A stretch of 56,225 bases of DNA, from assembly GCA_009711805.1 (NCBI GenBank), contig VEMX01000015.1, positions 1 through 56,225 on the forward strand, in the 5' to 3' direction. Of the stretch, positions 16,672 to 28,271 are shown piece by piece. Under the pieces are notes generated by a model. That model had not been told where the DNA came from. It worked only from the letters and a program-made list of their open reading frames with translations, and made no database searches. Position 1 is the stretch's first letter. Each line of letters opens with the position of its first letter. The position numbers were made by a program, and so were the translations under genes. This DNA is from Balneolaceae bacterium. GTDB lineage: Bacteria; Bacteroidota; Rhodothermia; Balneolales; Balneolaceae.

Positions 16672-18558
16672 ATGCCAATAACTGATCCTGAATATGATGT
16701 TATAGTAGTAGGTGGAGGCCATGCCGGTAGCGAAGCTGCGGGGGCTGCAGCTCAGCTTGGGGCCCGAACACTTCTTATAACAATGAACCTGGAAGCTATA
16801 GCCAAAATGTCTTGCAATCCTGCAATGGGCGGGGTAGCCAAAGGTCAACTGGTGAGAGAGATAGATGCACTTGGCGGATTGTCCGGTATTGTAAGTGATG
16901 AGACGGGCGTTCAGTTTCGCATGTTGAACCTAAGCAAAGGCCCGGCAATGTGGAGTCCCCGTTGCCAGAGTGACCGTATGATGTATGCACAGAAGATGAG
17001 GGAGCTTCTCGAAGAAAAAGAGAATTTATTCTTCCGCCAGGATAATGTAGTGGACTTGATTTCGGAAGAGGGAAACCAGGTTAATGGGGTTATTACACAA
17101 ACAGGGCAAAAATTTTATTCGAAAGCCGTGATCCTTACCAGTGGTACATTTCTTAATGGATTGATACATATCGGAGAAACACAGTTTGGCGGAGGGCGTT
17201 CCGGGGAAAGGGCCTCTGTTGGTATTTCCGCAGCTCTTGAAAAATTAGGATTTGAAGTAGGACGGCTAAAAACAGGAACCCCACCAAGAGTAGATGGACG
17301 GACTGTTGATTATTCCCAATTGGAGGAACAGTTTGGGGATGAAGATCCCACGCCATTTTCTTTTATGACAGAGGAACTGCCCTCAAAAGAAGAACAGCTT
17401 TCATGCTGGATTGGTTATACTAATGAGCACGTTCATGAGGAATTAAAAAAAGGCTTTGACCGAAGTCCAATGTTTAATGGGCGCATCAAGTCTATAGGGC
17501 CAAGGTACTGCCCAAGCATTGAAGATAAAATTGATCGTTTTGCTGATAAAGACCGCCATCAGTTATTCTTGGAGCCAGAAGGCTGGAATACCTACGAAAT
17601 GTATTTGAATGGTTTTTCCACCTCGTTACCTGAAGACATACAATATCAGTCACTTAAGACAATACCTGGCTTTGAAAATGTTGTTATGATTCGACCGGGA
17701 TATGCTATTGAGTATGACTATTTCCCTCCTCACCAAATAAGAAGGAGCTTAGAAACAAAAAGTGTAGGCGGACTTTATTTTGCCGGACAAATCAATGGCA
17801 CTACCGGCTACGAAGAAGCGGCATGCCAGGGGTTGATGGCGGGAATTAATGCGGCTTTAAAGGTGCAGGAAAAAGAACCTTTAATCCTTAAAAGATCAGA
17901 GGCTTATATAGGAGTTCTTATTGATGACTTGATCAATAAGGGGACTGAAGAGCCCTACCGAATGTTTACTTCCAGAGCCGAACACCGAATACTATTGCGT
18001 CAGGATAATGCTGATTTAAGGTTAACAGAGATTGGTTATACAATAGGTCTTGCAAGCGAAGATCGCTATGAGGCTATGGTAGAAAAAAAAGAAGCGATTG
18101 ATGGGGTTTATGATATTTTTCAAGATCAAACGGTACGTCCCTCCTCAATGGATCCTATGCTTAAAGCAAATAATAGTTCAACCCTTCGCCAACCGGTTAA
18201 GGCGCATTCAGTCCTGGCACGTCCTGAAATCTCTATACATGACATGATTGAATATGATAGCGATCTGAGGAATGAAGTTGAGGGAGTGACTTCTGACCGA
18301 ACAGTTCTTGAGCAAGTTGAAATACAGATTAAGTATGCAGGATATATTGAAAAAGAATTTGAGATGGTAGAAGAGCTCAATCGTAAAGAAGGGGTGCTCA
18401 TTCCGGAAAAAATCGACTACAAAAAAATAAGAAGCCTTTCTACAGAAGGAACCCAAAAGCTTGCAAAAATTCGCCCCGAGACTATTGGGCAGGCCAGCAG
18501 GATAAGTGGTGTTTCCGCAAGTGATCTCTCGGTACTCATGGTTTACTTAAAGAATTAA
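16672..18558 (+). CDS. mnmG: tRNA uridine-5-carboxymethylaminomethyl modification enzyme MnmG
   Basis: FAD-binding subunit that with MnmE modifies U34 of several tRNAs. The 628 residues show the FAD motif [39 protein letters not shown], the RLKTGTPPR motif, [11 protein letters not shown], and the C-terminal MnmE-interacting helical domain ([20 protein letters not shown]). Full length. A TATCTTTA element at 16613-16620 could be its -7 box. rsmG begins two bases after the stop, the order commonly seen near replication origins. Confidence 0.97.
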   Translation: MPITDPEYDVIVVGGGHAGSEAAGAAAQLGARTLLITMNLEAIAKMSCNPAMGGVAKGQLVREIDALGGLSGIVSDETGVQFRMLNLSKGPAMWSPRCQSDRMMYAQKMRELLEEKENLFFRQDNVVDLISEEGNQVNGVITQTGQKFYSKAVILTSGTFLNGLIHIGETQFGGGRSGERASVGISAALEKLGFEVGRLKTGTPPRVDGRTVDYSQLEEQFGDEDPTPFSFMTEELPSKEEQLSCWIGYTNEHVHEELKKGFDRSPMFNGRIKSIGPRYCPSIEDKIDRFADKDRHQLFLEPEGWNTYEMYLNGFSTSLPEDIQYQSLKTIPGFENVVMIRPGYAIEYDYFPPHQIRRSLETKSVGGLYFAGQINGTTGYEEAACQGLMAGINAALKVQEKEPLILKRSEAYIGVLIDDLINKGTEEPYRMFTSRAEHRILLRQDNADLRLTEIGYTIGLASEDRYEAMVEKKEAIDGVYDIFQDQTVRPSSMDPMLKANNSSTLRQPVKAHSVLARPEISIHDMIEYDSDLRNEVEGVTSDRTVLEQVEIQIKYAGYIEKEFEMVEELNRKEGVLIPEKIDYKKIRSLSTEGTQKLAKIRPETIGQASRISGVSASDLSVLMVYLKN

Positions 18559-18560
18559 GC

Positions 18561-19223
18561 GTGTTCCACGTGAAACATACCATTGAAGAGGTGCCGTTTG
18601 ATGAGGATATGCGGAAATTTGTTTCGGATATCTATAATAAGAGGCAAAAGTTGTTTGAGGAGTATTTATCTCAATTACTGTGGTGGAATAAAAGAATGAA
18701 CCTGATGAGTAGGGGTGTTTCACGTGAAACAGTGCGGGATCACATAAAGCATTCTCTTTTAATAACAGCTCTGAAGGAGTTCCAGCAAAATGAAATAATA
18801 ATAGATACGGGAACCGGGGGTGGTTTGCCGGGTATTCCTTTATCAATTTCTTGCCCTGAAAAAGAGGTGATGCTTAATGATGTTGTTTCCAAAAAAATCG
18901 TTGCCGTAAAGCAAATGGCTCATAAACTGAAGCTAAAGAAGGTGTCATTTTCACCAAAAAGTATTGAGAAGGTGAAGGTGAGTGAGGGGGCTTTGATCGT
19001 TACCAAACATGCTTTTAAGGTGAATGGGTTGTTGAATATGATTGGGGCTGAGCCGTGGAAGAGCATTGTAATGCTTAAGGGATATCAGAAGGTGAAGGAA
19101 GAGTTGTCAGGGGTAGATACTGCTCTTAGTATTGGTGTATACCATTTGGATAAAGTATATAAAACTGATTTTTATTCCGGTAAAGGATTAATCGTTATTA
19201 AAAAGAAAGCAGAAATAGAATGA
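18561..19223 (+). CDS. rsmG: 16S rRNA (guanine-N7)-methyltransferase RsmG
   Basis: Methylates G527 of 16S rRNA. The 220 residues carry the SAM motif IIDTGTGGGLPGIPLSI and the upstream KRMNLMSRG / DHIKHSLL region. The start used is a GTG two bases after mnmG; an ATG at 18609 is an alternative. The first codons (FHVKH) are dictated by a parS site lying over the start, and a second parS site is read as SRET inside the gene. The stop overlaps the WYL regulator start by 4 bases. Confidence 0.94.
   Translation: MFHVKHTIEEVPFDEDMRKFVSDIYNKRQKLFEEYLSQLLWWNKRMNLMSRGVSRETVRDHIKHSLLITALKEFQQNEIIIDTGTGGGLPGIPLSISCPEKEVMLNDVVSKKIVAVKQMAHKLKLKKVSFSPKSIEKVKVSEGALIVTKHAFKVNGLLNMIGAEPWKSIVMLKGYQKVKEELSGVDTALSIGVYHLDKVYKTDFYSGKGLIVIKKKAEIE
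18562..18577. promoter_or_regulatory. parS site (ParB-binding), first copy
   Basis: TGTTCCACGTGAAACA matches the ParB consensus TGTTNCACGTGAAACA at all specified positions. It overlaps the rsmG start. Confidence 0.85.
18716..18731. promoter_or_regulatory. parS site (ParB-binding), second copy
   Basis: TGTTTCACGTGAAACA is a perfect 16-bp palindromic parS sequence inside rsmG, 154 bp from the first. Confidence 0.92.
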
Positions 19224-20167
19224 AGAGCTCTGAGCGGCGAATAAAGCTAATGCTTCTGTTACAGCAACCGGGCAAAAGACTAACGGTTGATGAGCTGGCA
19301 GATAAATTTGATGTTAGCAGGCGGACTATCTTTAGAGATTTTAATGCTTTACAAGAAATAAATGTACCTATAACATGGGATCGCTATTCGGGGTATGGAG
19401 TTATGCCGGGGTACAAGATTCCTCCATTAATGTTTTCTTCGAAAGAGCTGGCCACGATACTTGTGGGACTCAATTTTGTAAAATCGCAAGTTGACCAACA
19501 GTTGGTAGAGGATGCAAAAGGGGTAGAGATAAAAATAAAAAATGTACTTCCGGATGAGTTAAGGGATTTTATGAATTCCCTGGAAGGTAATACTGTGGTT
19601 GACCCATATCTCAAATTCGGTGGAGAAAAAAAGAAGGGGGGGAGTTGGTATCTGATTAGTAGCGCCATCGCTCAACGAAAACGATTACAGTTTGATTACA
19701 TTTCGAAATCCGGTGAATCCAAAAGGCGTAAAGTCGATCCTTATATTTTAGTTTTTTATCAGGATCATTGGAATATAATTGGTCGCTCTCATTTGCGGGG
19801 AGGAATTCGGAACTTTATCCTGGAAAACATCTCAGAGGTCAAAATTTTGGATGAAAATTTCGACCGAAAAGAGGATATGGACATAGAGGGGTTAATTTTC
19901 CGCGTAGACGAACGATCTCACTTGGTAGAGGTAAGCATCGAAGAAAAGGCATTACGCCGATTTGAAGCCAACCTGCCGGCTAAAATAATTAAGAAAAAGG
20001 CTGGTAATTCAAAAAAAATTAAGTTGTCATTCCGCTTCGACAATTTGGATTATGTTAACCAATGGTTACTTCAATTTGGAAATTCGGTAAAAGTGGAGGA
20101 GCCCAAAGAGTTAATCCAAAAGAGAAAAGAGTTGCTTAAGAAAATGATGGATTGCTTGGACGGATAG
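19220..20167 (+). CDS. WYL-domain helix-turn-helix transcriptional regulator
   Basis: 315 residues. An N-terminal HTH domain (RLTVDELADKFDVSRRTIFR, about residues 18-40) is followed by a linker and a WYL domain (IAQRKRLQFDYISKSGESKR, then VDPYILVFYQDHWNIIGRSH) and a C-terminal WCX-like extension. WYL proteins usually respond to small ligands or nucleic-acid signals. It overlaps rsmG by 4 bases and so is probably co-transcribed with mnmG-rsmG. Targets unknown. Confidence 0.92.
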   Translation: MKSSERRIKLMLLLQQPGKRLTVDELADKFDVSRRTIFRDFNALQEINVPITWDRYSGYGVMPGYKIPPLMFSSKELATILVGLNFVKSQVDQQLVEDAKGVEIKIKNVLPDELRDFMNSLEGNTVVDPYLKFGGEKKKGGSWYLISSAIAQRKRLQFDYISKSGESKRRKVDPYILVFYQDHWNIIGRSHLRGGIRNFILENISEVKILDENFDRKEDMDIEGLIFRVDERSHLVEVSIEEKALRRFEANLPAKIIKKKAGNSKKIKLSFRFDNLDYVNQWLLQFGNSVKVEEPKELIQKRKELLKKMMDCLDG

Positions 20168-20585
20168 TTTAGATACTATAGAAAAATGAAAAAGAAAATT
20201 CTCTTTTGACACTGAATACCTAATCTGAATTTTTTACGAAACATACACAATGAGGCGTGTTAGATTTTAAATGAACTGCCAACCTTTCTTTCAATCTGAT
20301 TGTCCCAATGTTCAATACAAGTATTATCACAGAGTATAATTTCAACAGAAAAGAGAACCCCCAGGTTTAGATGAGTTTATGATATAACAGAAGTGGAAAG
20401 AGGAGAGGAAAAGGGGTTTTAAGAAGAGGATGTGAAACGGTTATTATGTGGAAAAAAGAGATAAGAATATGCAAAGAGAAATAGCATATTTATCTTATGT
20501 TATATCAATATTTTAATACAGGTATAAGTTGCCCTCAAAAAGGCCGAAAATAATTACAAACTATTGGATAAAGAACAGAGAATAA
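20168..20585. other. Gene-free stretch between WYL regulator and gyrA
   Basis: AT-rich, no reading frame of note, no repeat shared with the rest of the window that I could find. The two flanking genes converge here; only the terminator at its right end is recognisable. Confidence 0.6.
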
Positions 20586-20614
20586 AAAAAGCCTCTCGAA
20601 GTGAGAGGCTTTTT
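20586..20614 (-). terminator. gyrA terminator, possibly bidirectional
   Basis: Stem GCCTCTC / GAGAGGC with loop GAAGT, extended by A-T pairs and flanked by A-run and T-run, so it can work in both directions between the convergent genes. Confidence 0.88.
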
Positions 20615-20643
20615 AAATAATCTAAGAAAAAGAGGATAAGAGA

Positions 20644-23103
20644 TTAATCGTCATCCTCATCTTCCTCTTCATTTACAACCCGGGTTACAGCAGCAATAGC
20701 GCCGTCGCTGTCGAGACGCATAATACGAACGCCCTGGGTATTTCTTCCCATGGTACGAATTCCATCGCAACTCATTCGAATTACTTTACCATTTTCAGTA
20801 ATAATCATGAGATCATCCTGGTCGGTAACTTCTTTAAGAGCTATCAGGTCGCCTGTTTTGGGTGTTACCTTTAATGTTATCACTCCTTTACCGCCGCGAG
20901 ATTGTTCTCTGTAATCATCTACAAGAGAGCGTTTACCATATCCATTTTCGGAAATGGCCAATACCGTGGCTTCATGAGTATTTCGAATAACAACCATATC
21001 TACAATCACATCATCTTTGTCAAGAGTCATTCCTTTTACGCCAGAAGTATTTCGTCCCATATTGCGGACATCATTTTCATGGAATCGAATTGCACGACCT
21101 CTTTTGTTGGCCAGGATGATATTACTGTCGCCGTCAGTTAGTTCGGCAGCAAGCAGGCTGTCATCATCTTTAATATTAATGGCGATAATGCCATCTCGGC
21201 GAGGGCGGCTATAGGCTTCAAGGGTTGTTTTCTTAACCTGCCCTTCTTTAGTTGTCATGATGATAGAGTGGTTGTTGATATACTCTTCATCATCAAGTGT
21301 TTTTACAGGGACAAAAGCTTTTATGGCGTCATCTTTATCCAGCTCGATAAGATTCACAATAGCCCGGCCTCTGGCTAATCGGCCTCCCTCAGGGATTTCA
21401 TATACTTTGAGCCAATAACACTTGCCTTTTTCAGTAAAGAAAAGAATATAATTGTGGTTTGTAGCCACGAATAAATGTTCTACATATTCCTCATCCCGGG
21501 TAGTGGTACCCTTCATGCCTTTTCCTCCACGTCGTTGACGTCGATAACCACTAACGGCCATACGCTTTATAAAGCCTTTATTAGATATGGTAACAACCAC
21601 ATCTTCGTCGGCGATCATGTCTTCAACATTGAAGTCATCAGCTGAATAAACAATCTGAGTTCTTCGTTCGTCACCATAGCGTTCTTTTACTTCCAAAAGT
21701 TCATCTTTGATAATACCCATTTGTCTGGACCGGTCAGCAAGAATTCCTCTATAGGTGCTTATGTCTTCTACAATTCCTGCATACTCCGTATCAATTTTAT
21801 CTCGTTCGAGTCCGGTTAGCTTTTGCAGACGCATATCCAGAATAGCTTTAGCCTGGATATCAGTCAGGGCAAATTGCTTTCGCAATGCAAGATTTGCTTC
21901 TTTTGGATTCTTTGAGGCCCGGATGGTTTTAATGACCTCATCCAGATTGTCGAGGGCTATTTTTAAACCTTCAAGTATATGGGCCCGGGCTTCAGCCTGA
22001 TCCAGATCGTAGATAGTGCGGCGAATAATGATGTCCACGCGATGCTCTACATAATGATAAATGAGCTCTTTGAGGGACATCACCTTAGGCCGACCTTTCA
22101 CAAGAGCCAGGCTAATGACTCCAAAGGTGGTCTGCATCTGGGTGTATTTGTACAATTGATTTAATACAACCCCTGCATTCGCAGAACGCTTGAGCACAAT
22201 AACCATGCGGATACCCTCTCGGTCCGACTCGTCCCGAACTTCGCTGATATCCGTAATTTTTTCATCGTTAACAAGCTTCGCAATTTTTTGTATTAGCGTA
22301 CTCTTGTTTACCTGATAAGGTATCTCGGTAATTACAATCTGTTCTCTGTTACCGCGAAGCTCTTCCGTACTTGCACGTGCACGGAGGGTGATTTTGCCTC
22401 TTCCTGTTTCATAAGCTTCTTTTACACCATCGTATCCATAGATGATACCTGCGGTAGGAAAGTCGGGAGCAGTAATGTGCTCCATGAGTTCTTTCACTTC
22501 GATATCAGTATTATCGATATAGGCTATGACGCCGTCAATAACCTCACTTAGGTTATGAGGTGCCATGTTGGTTGCCATACCCACCGCAATTCCGGAGGCT
22601 CCATTAAGCAATAAGTTAGGCAGCTGGCTTGGCAGTACCGTTGGTTCTTGGAGGGTATCATCAAAGTTATCCTGGAAGTCGACAGTTTCTTTCTTGATGT
22701 CTGTAAGAAGTTCTTCTGCCAAACGATCCATACGAACTTCTGTATAACGCATAGCCGCTGCAGAGTCACCATCAATAGAACCGAAGTTACCCTGTCCATC
22801 CACAAGGGGATATCTCAGGGAAAAATCCTGCACCATACGAACAATAGAATCATATACGGCAGTGTCACCGTGGGGGTGATACTTACCTAATACTTCACCA
22901 ACAATACGGGCGCTTTTCTTATAACCCCGGTTGTGAAGCATTCCCAGGTCACTCATTCCATATAACACACGCCGGTGAACAGGTTTTAAGCCATCGCGAA
23001 CATCCGGGAGAGCCCGGGATACAATAACCGACATCGAATAATCGATGTAGGAAGACTGCATTTCATCTTCAATGGTAATTGGTATAATTTTTTCTCTGGC
23101 CAT
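20644..23103 (-). CDS. gyrA: DNA gyrase subunit A
   Basis: Breakage-reunion subunit of the type II topoisomerase that introduces negative supercoils. 819 residues: winged-helix region with [15 protein letters not shown] and the active-site Tyr in [12 protein letters not shown], coiled-coil domain, then a six-bladed C-terminal pinwheel with the GyrA box QRRGGKG, which identifies gyrase rather than topoisomerase IV. The C-terminus is acidic (NEEEDEDDD). It follows gyrB by 37 bases on the same strand. Confidence 0.97.
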   Translation of the reverse strand: MAREKIIPITIEDEMQSSYIDYSMSVIVSRALPDVRDGLKPVHRRVLYGMSDLGMLHNRGYKKSARIVGEVLGKYHPHGDTAVYDSIVRMVQDFSLRYPLVDGQGNFGSIDGDSAAAMRYTEVRMDRLAEELLTDIKKETVDFQDNFDDTLQEPTVLPSQLPNLLLNGASGIAVGMATNMAPHNLSEVIDGVIAYIDNTDIEVKELMEHITAPDFPTAGIIYGYDGVKEAYETGRGKITLRARASTEELRGNREQIVITEIPYQVNKSTLIQKIAKLVNDEKITDISEVRDESDREGIRMVIVLKRSANAGVVLNQLYKYTQMQTTFGVISLALVKGRPKVMSLKELIYHYVEHRVDIIIRRTIYDLDQAEARAHILEGLKIALDNLDEVIKTIRASKNPKEANLALRKQFALTDIQAKAILDMRLQKLTGLERDKIDTEYAGIVEDISTYRGILADRSRQMGIIKDELLEVKERYGDERRTQIVYSADDFNVEDMIADEDVVVTISNKGFIKRMAVSGYRRQRRGGKGMKGTTTRDEEYVEHLFVATNHNYILFFTEKGKCYWLKVYEIPEGGRLARGRAIVNLIELDKDDAIKAFVPVKTLDDEEYINNHSIIMTTKEGQVKKTTLEAYSRPRRDGIIAINIKDDDSLLAAELTDGDSNIILANKRGRAIRFHENDVRNMGRNTSGVKGMTLDKDDVIVDMVVIRNTHEATVLAISENGYGKRSLVDDYREQSRGGKGVITLKVTPKTGDLIALKEVTDQDDLMIITENGKVIRMSCDGIRTMGRNTQGVRIMRLDSDGAIAAVTRVVNEEEDEDDD

Positions 23104-23140
23104 AAATCAGTAGGTATAAACTTTATATAAATATCTGAAA

Positions 23141-25108
<1,968 letters not shown>

Positions 25109-25227
25109 TTATTAACGCCTGAAAATAGAGCTTACAGAGGCAAAATCAAAAAAGGGGAGGGGTTTTATTCATTTTTTGTGAGATAAGTTATCTGGAGGGA
25201 AATTTGAGAAGTTGAAAGAGTCGATTA

Positions 25228-25256
25228 TGTGGATAATTCTGAGAAAATGTGAATAA
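25228..25256. promoter_or_regulatory. Pair of DnaA boxes in the gyrB-rpmB gap
   Basis: TGTGGATAA (25228-25236) and TGTGAATAA (25248-25256) are reverse complements of TTATCCACA and TTATTCACA. They point the same way and start 20 bp apart, two helical turns. They could regulate gyrB or belong to an origin; two boxes alone do not define oriC. Confidence 0.6.
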
Positions 25257-25279
25257 ATGGAAATTTCATAGCTAAATTC

Positions 25280-25311
25280 GTTGATCTTTGCGGATTATAC
25301 ATTTATCTTTG
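25280..25311 (+). promoter_or_regulatory. Promoter of rpmB operon
   Basis: TATCTTTG at 25304-25311 is a perfect TANNTTTG -7 element; GTTG at 25280-25283, 20 bases upstream, is the likely -33 element. The start codon of rpmB is 38 bases further on. Confidence 0.65.
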
Positions 25312-25348
25312 GAGTCTATTTTTATTCAGAAATAATAATTTATACGCG

Positions 25349-25594
25349 ATGTCTCGAAAAGACGATATTACAGGCAAGAAAGCATTAAACGGTTATCGGT
25401 CTTCGAAGTCTAACAACAAGACGAAACACCGGTTCCAGTTGAATTTACAGAAACGCCGTTTCTACGTACCTGAAGAAGACAAGTGGGTAACACTAAAAGT
25501 GTCTGCTAAGACGCTCAGAACTATTAACAAGAAAGGTATTTCTGCGGTACTTAAAGACGCGCGTAAAAAAGGAACTCTTTTAAAAGAAGTATAA
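25349..25594 (+). CDS. rpmB: 50S ribosomal protein L28
   Basis: 81 residues with the L28 pattern: DITGKKALNGYRSSKSNNKT, KHRFQLNLQKRRFYVPEEDK and VSAKTLRTINKKGI. Strongly basic. First gene of a small ribosomal operon with rpmG (3 bases further) and the DUF4295 gene, the arrangement typical of Bacteroidota and relatives. Confidence 0.96.
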   Translation: MSRKDDITGKKALNGYRSSKSNNKTKHRFQLNLQKRRFYVPEEDKWVTLKVSAKTLRTINKKGISAVLKDARKKGTLLKEV

Positions 25595-25597
25595 GTC

Positions 25598-25762
25598 ATG
25601 GCTAAAGGAAACAGAGTTCAGGTAATTTTAGAGTGTACTGAAAAACCGGGTTCATCACGCTATGTGACTACTAAGAACCGACGTACCACCACTGAGAGAC
25701 TTGAACTAAAAAAATACAATCCTGTTCTCAAGAAACACACAATTCATAAAGAAATTAAGTAG
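25598..25762 (+). CDS. rpmG: 50S ribosomal protein L33
   Basis: 54 residues starting [15 protein letters not shown] and ending [12 protein letters not shown], with [19 protein letters not shown] in the middle. It has a single Cys and therefore belongs to the L33 form lacking the zinc ribbon. The gene lies 3 bases after rpmB and 8 bases before the next small gene. Confidence 0.96.
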   Translation: MAKGNRVQVILECTEKPGSSRYVTTKNRRTTTERLELKKYNPVLKKHTIHKEIK

Positions 25763-25770
25763 GTAGAACA

Positions 25771-25941
25771 ATGGCTAAGAAGCAAGCATTTGGAGAAGAA
25801 GCATTACAAGCGAAAGCTGCTCACCGCCGTATGGCAAAAGTAGTTATTGCCTCTAAGAATGATAAAGGCAAGTATGCTTACAAAGAGGCTATTATTGAGC
25901 AGGATGATGTGAAAGAATACATTCAGCAGAACAAGGCTTGA
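25771..25941 (+). CDS. DUF4295 family protein
   Basis: 56 residues, MAKKQAFGEE at the start and EQDDVKEYIQQNKA at the end, with MAKVVIASKNDKGKYAYKEA in the middle. Small basic proteins of this family sit directly after rpmG in Bacteroidota and are thought to be ribosome-associated, although function is not proven. Third gene of the rpmB operon; a strong terminator follows. Confidence 0.88.
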   Translation: MAKKQAFGEEALQAKAAHRRMAKVVIASKNDKGKYAYKEAIIEQDDVKEYIQQNKA

Positions 25942-25959
25942 TAACTAAGAAATTCTGTT

Positions 25960-25997
25960 AAAGGTTACGCAAGTTGATTGTGTAACCTTTTTTTTTG
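25960..25997 (+). terminator. Terminator of the rpmB-rpmG-DUF4295 operon
   Basis: Stem AAAGGTTACGCAA / TTGTGTAACCTTT (one G-U) with loop GTTGA, then a long T-run. Confidence 0.92.
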
Positions 25998-26023
25998 CTT
26001 ATTTTTTATTTGAGGAACATATC

Positions 26024-26482
26024 ATGAATATACAAGAACAGATTATAGCAGACATAACAAAGGCAATGAAAGCCAAAGATCAGGACACACTCCGTGTACT
26101 GAGATCGCTGAAGGCTAAGCTGATGGAAAAAGAAATCAGCGAAAGAAAAGGCGGCGATGCTAAACTTTCGGACGAACAAGCCGTGCAAGTTCTTATGAAA
26201 GCAGCTAAACAACGCAACGAATCTATTACCCAGTTCGAAGAAGGTGGCCGAGGTGATCTTGCTGACAATGAACGTGCTGAACTTGAAATCATCGATAAGT
26301 ATCTTCCGGAGATGATGAGCGAGGAAGACGTACGGGAAATGGTTCAAAAGAAGATAGCAGATCTTGGAGCTACCGGCATGCAGGATATGGGTAAGGTAAT
26401 GGGCCCGCTCATGGGGCAGTTGAAAGGAAAAGCAGACGGCTCGCTGGTTAGCAAAATTGTAAAAGAAGAACTCAACGGATAA
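26024..26482 (+). CDS. GatB/YqeY domain-containing protein
   Basis: 152 residues of the YqeY family: helical N-terminal half (MKAKDQDTLRVLRSLKAKLM), central QVLMKAAKQRNESITQFEEG, then the tRNA-binding-like C-terminal domain shared with GatB (MQDMGKVMGPLMGQLKGKAD, ending in VKEELNG). It is a free-standing relative of the GatB tail; exact role unknown. The stop codon is directly followed by the cvpA start. Confidence 0.93.
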   Translation: MNIQEQIIADITKAMKAKDQDTLRVLRSLKAKLMEKEISERKGGDAKLSDEQAVQVLMKAAKQRNESITQFEEGGRGDLADNERAELEIIDKYLPEMMSEEDVREMVQKKIADLGATGMQDMGKVMGPLMGQLKGKADGSLVSKIVKEELNG

Positions 26483-27043
26483 ATGCTGATTCTGGATCTG
26501 ATTATTGTAGTACCCATTCTATACTTTGCATATAAAGGTGCTGTAAATGGTCTGGTCACGGAAATATTAAATATTGTTGCCTTGGTGCTGGGTGTCTTTA
26601 TTACCTTCAATTACCTGAATGCCTTTACAGACATTATTGCCCCGCTCTTTGAAGAAGGCGCCTCGTATGTGCCGTTTGTATCGGGAGCTATTCTGTTTTT
26701 GGGTACACTGCTGATGGTGGCCCTGGTTGCCTATGGAACAAAAGAATTATTAGAAGCAGCAAATCTTGGCTTACTCAATCGCTCTACAGGGGCACTTTTT
26801 GGCGCTCTCAAAAGCGGGATAGTAGTAAGTGTTATACTGTTGATTCTGGCAGGTTTCAACTTCCCGGCAAAGGAAGCACGAAATCAGTCCTATACATATG
26901 CTTATGTAATTTACCTCGCTCCCTGGACCTACAATGCAGTAGCTTTTATATATCCCGGGGCAGAAGATTATACAAAGACTCTTCAGGAAAATCTTAAGGA
27001 GCATAACCCAATTGAAAACCTTCCATTTTTAAACGATAACTAA
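26483..27043 (+). CDS. CvpA family membrane protein
   Basis: 186 residues with about four membrane helices (LDLIIVVPILYFAYKGAVNG, ILNIVALVLGVFITFNYL, FVSGAILFLGTLLMVALVAY, LKSGIVVSVILLILAGF). The N-terminal LDxIIxxPxxxxAYKG signature and GxLFGALKSGI motif fit the CvpA/colicin V production family, inner-membrane proteins of unclear function. Its ATG abuts the stop of the YqeY gene and tyrS follows 7 bases on, so they form an operon. Confidence 0.88.
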   Translation: MLILDLIIVVPILYFAYKGAVNGLVTEILNIVALVLGVFITFNYLNAFTDIIAPLFEEGASYVPFVSGAILFLGTLLMVALVAYGTKELLEAANLGLLNRSTGALFGALKSGIVVSVILLILAGFNFPAKEARNQSYTYAYVIYLAPWTYNAVAFIYPGAEDYTKTLQENLKEHNPIENLPFLNDN

Positions 27044-27050
27044 ACGAACA

Positions 27051-28265
27051 ATGTCATTTTTACCCGTTGAAGAACAACTGGAAGTCATAAAACGAGGGAC
27101 GGTTGAAATTGTACCCGAAGATGAGCTGGTTGAAAAGCTCAAAAAATCGAAAAAAGAGAATAAGCCGCTTAAGATTAAACTGGGGGTAGATCCGACCCGG
27201 CCAGATCTTCACTTAGGGCATTCGGTTATTCTGCGAAAAATGAGACAGTTTCAGGATCTGGGACACGAGGCTATTTTGATTATCGGCGGTTTTACAGCCA
27301 TGATTGGAGATCCCACCGGACAAAATAAAACACGTCCGCCTCTTTCTATGGAAGAAGTGAAAGAAAATGCCCAAACCTATATCGATCAGGCCAAAAACAT
27401 TCTGGACCCTGAAAAACTCACTCTCACCAACAATTACGACTGGTTGGGCGAGATGGACTTTATGGATGTGATAAAGCTGACTTCAAAGCTCACCGTAGCC
27501 CGAATGATAGAACGCGATGATTTCTCTAAACGGTTTCATAATAACGAGTCTATTTCGCTGCACGAGTTTTTATACCCACTTGCACAGGGTCAGGATTCCG
27601 TTCACCTGAAATCGGATGTGGAGCTTGGGGGAACAGACCAAAAATTTAATTTATTGGTAGGCCGCCAACTTCAAAAAGAAGATGGTCAGGATCCCCAGGT
27701 GTGCCTGATGATGCCATTATTGGTAGGAACCGATGGCTCCAGGAAAATGTCCAAATCGTACGATAACTACATTGGTATTAATGAGGAGCCTAATAATATG
27801 TACGGAAAGGCTCTTTCCATACCAGATAATCTGATTTACGAATACTTTGAGCTCGTTACCGATATTCCCCTGGATGAATTGCCGGCAATGAAAGAAAAGG
27901 CAGAAAAAGACCCGCGGAATGCCAAGCATGATTTAGCGTTGGCTATTGTGAAGTTATATCATGGAGAAGAGGCCGCTAAAGGGGCTAAAAAGCATTTCGA
28001 GCAAACGGTAATTAAAAAAGAAATACCGGATGATGCCCCGGAGTTTTTTGTTGATGTCGGCGAAGAAACACGCTTGCTGGATATTATTGCGGAAACGGGA
28101 TTTTCCCAGAGTAACGGCCAAACGAAACGAATGATAAAGCAAGGCGGTGTAAGTATTAATGACAAAAAAGTCACCAATAAAAATCATACAGTAACCCTTT
28201 CGGAAGGCGAAGAATTTACTCTTAAGGTTGGAAAACGGAATTTTGGAATCGTTAAAGCCAGGTAA
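27051..28265 (+). CDS. tyrS: Tyrosyl-tRNA synthetase
   Basis: Charges tRNA-Tyr. The 404-residue class I synthetase has GVDPTRPDLHLGHSVILRKM (HIGH-type motif HLGH), GFTAMIGDPTGQNKTRP, the amino-acid site region LGGTDQKFNLLVGRQLQ, KMSKSYDN (KMSKS motif) and a C-terminal S4 RNA-binding domain (TKRMIKQGGVSINDKKV). The length and architecture fit the TyrZ-like bacterial subgroup. Third gene in the yqeY-cvpA-tyrS run; xth begins 6 bases later. Confidence 0.96.
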   Translation: MSFLPVEEQLEVIKRGTVEIVPEDELVEKLKKSKKENKPLKIKLGVDPTRPDLHLGHSVILRKMRQFQDLGHEAILIIGGFTAMIGDPTGQNKTRPPLSMEEVKENAQTYIDQAKNILDPEKLTLTNNYDWLGEMDFMDVIKLTSKLTVARMIERDDFSKRFHNNESISLHEFLYPLAQGQDSVHLKSDVELGGTDQKFNLLVGRQLQKEDGQDPQVCLMMPLLVGTDGSRKMSKSYDNYIGINEEPNNMYGKALSIPDNLIYEYFELVTDIPLDELPAMKEKAEKDPRNAKHDLALAIVKLYHGEEAAKGAKKHFEQTVIKKEIPDDAPEFFVDVGEETRLLDIIAETGFSQSNGQTKRMIKQGGVSINDKKVTNKNHTVTLSEGEEFTLKVGKRNFGIVKAR

Positions 28266-28271
28266 TCCATT

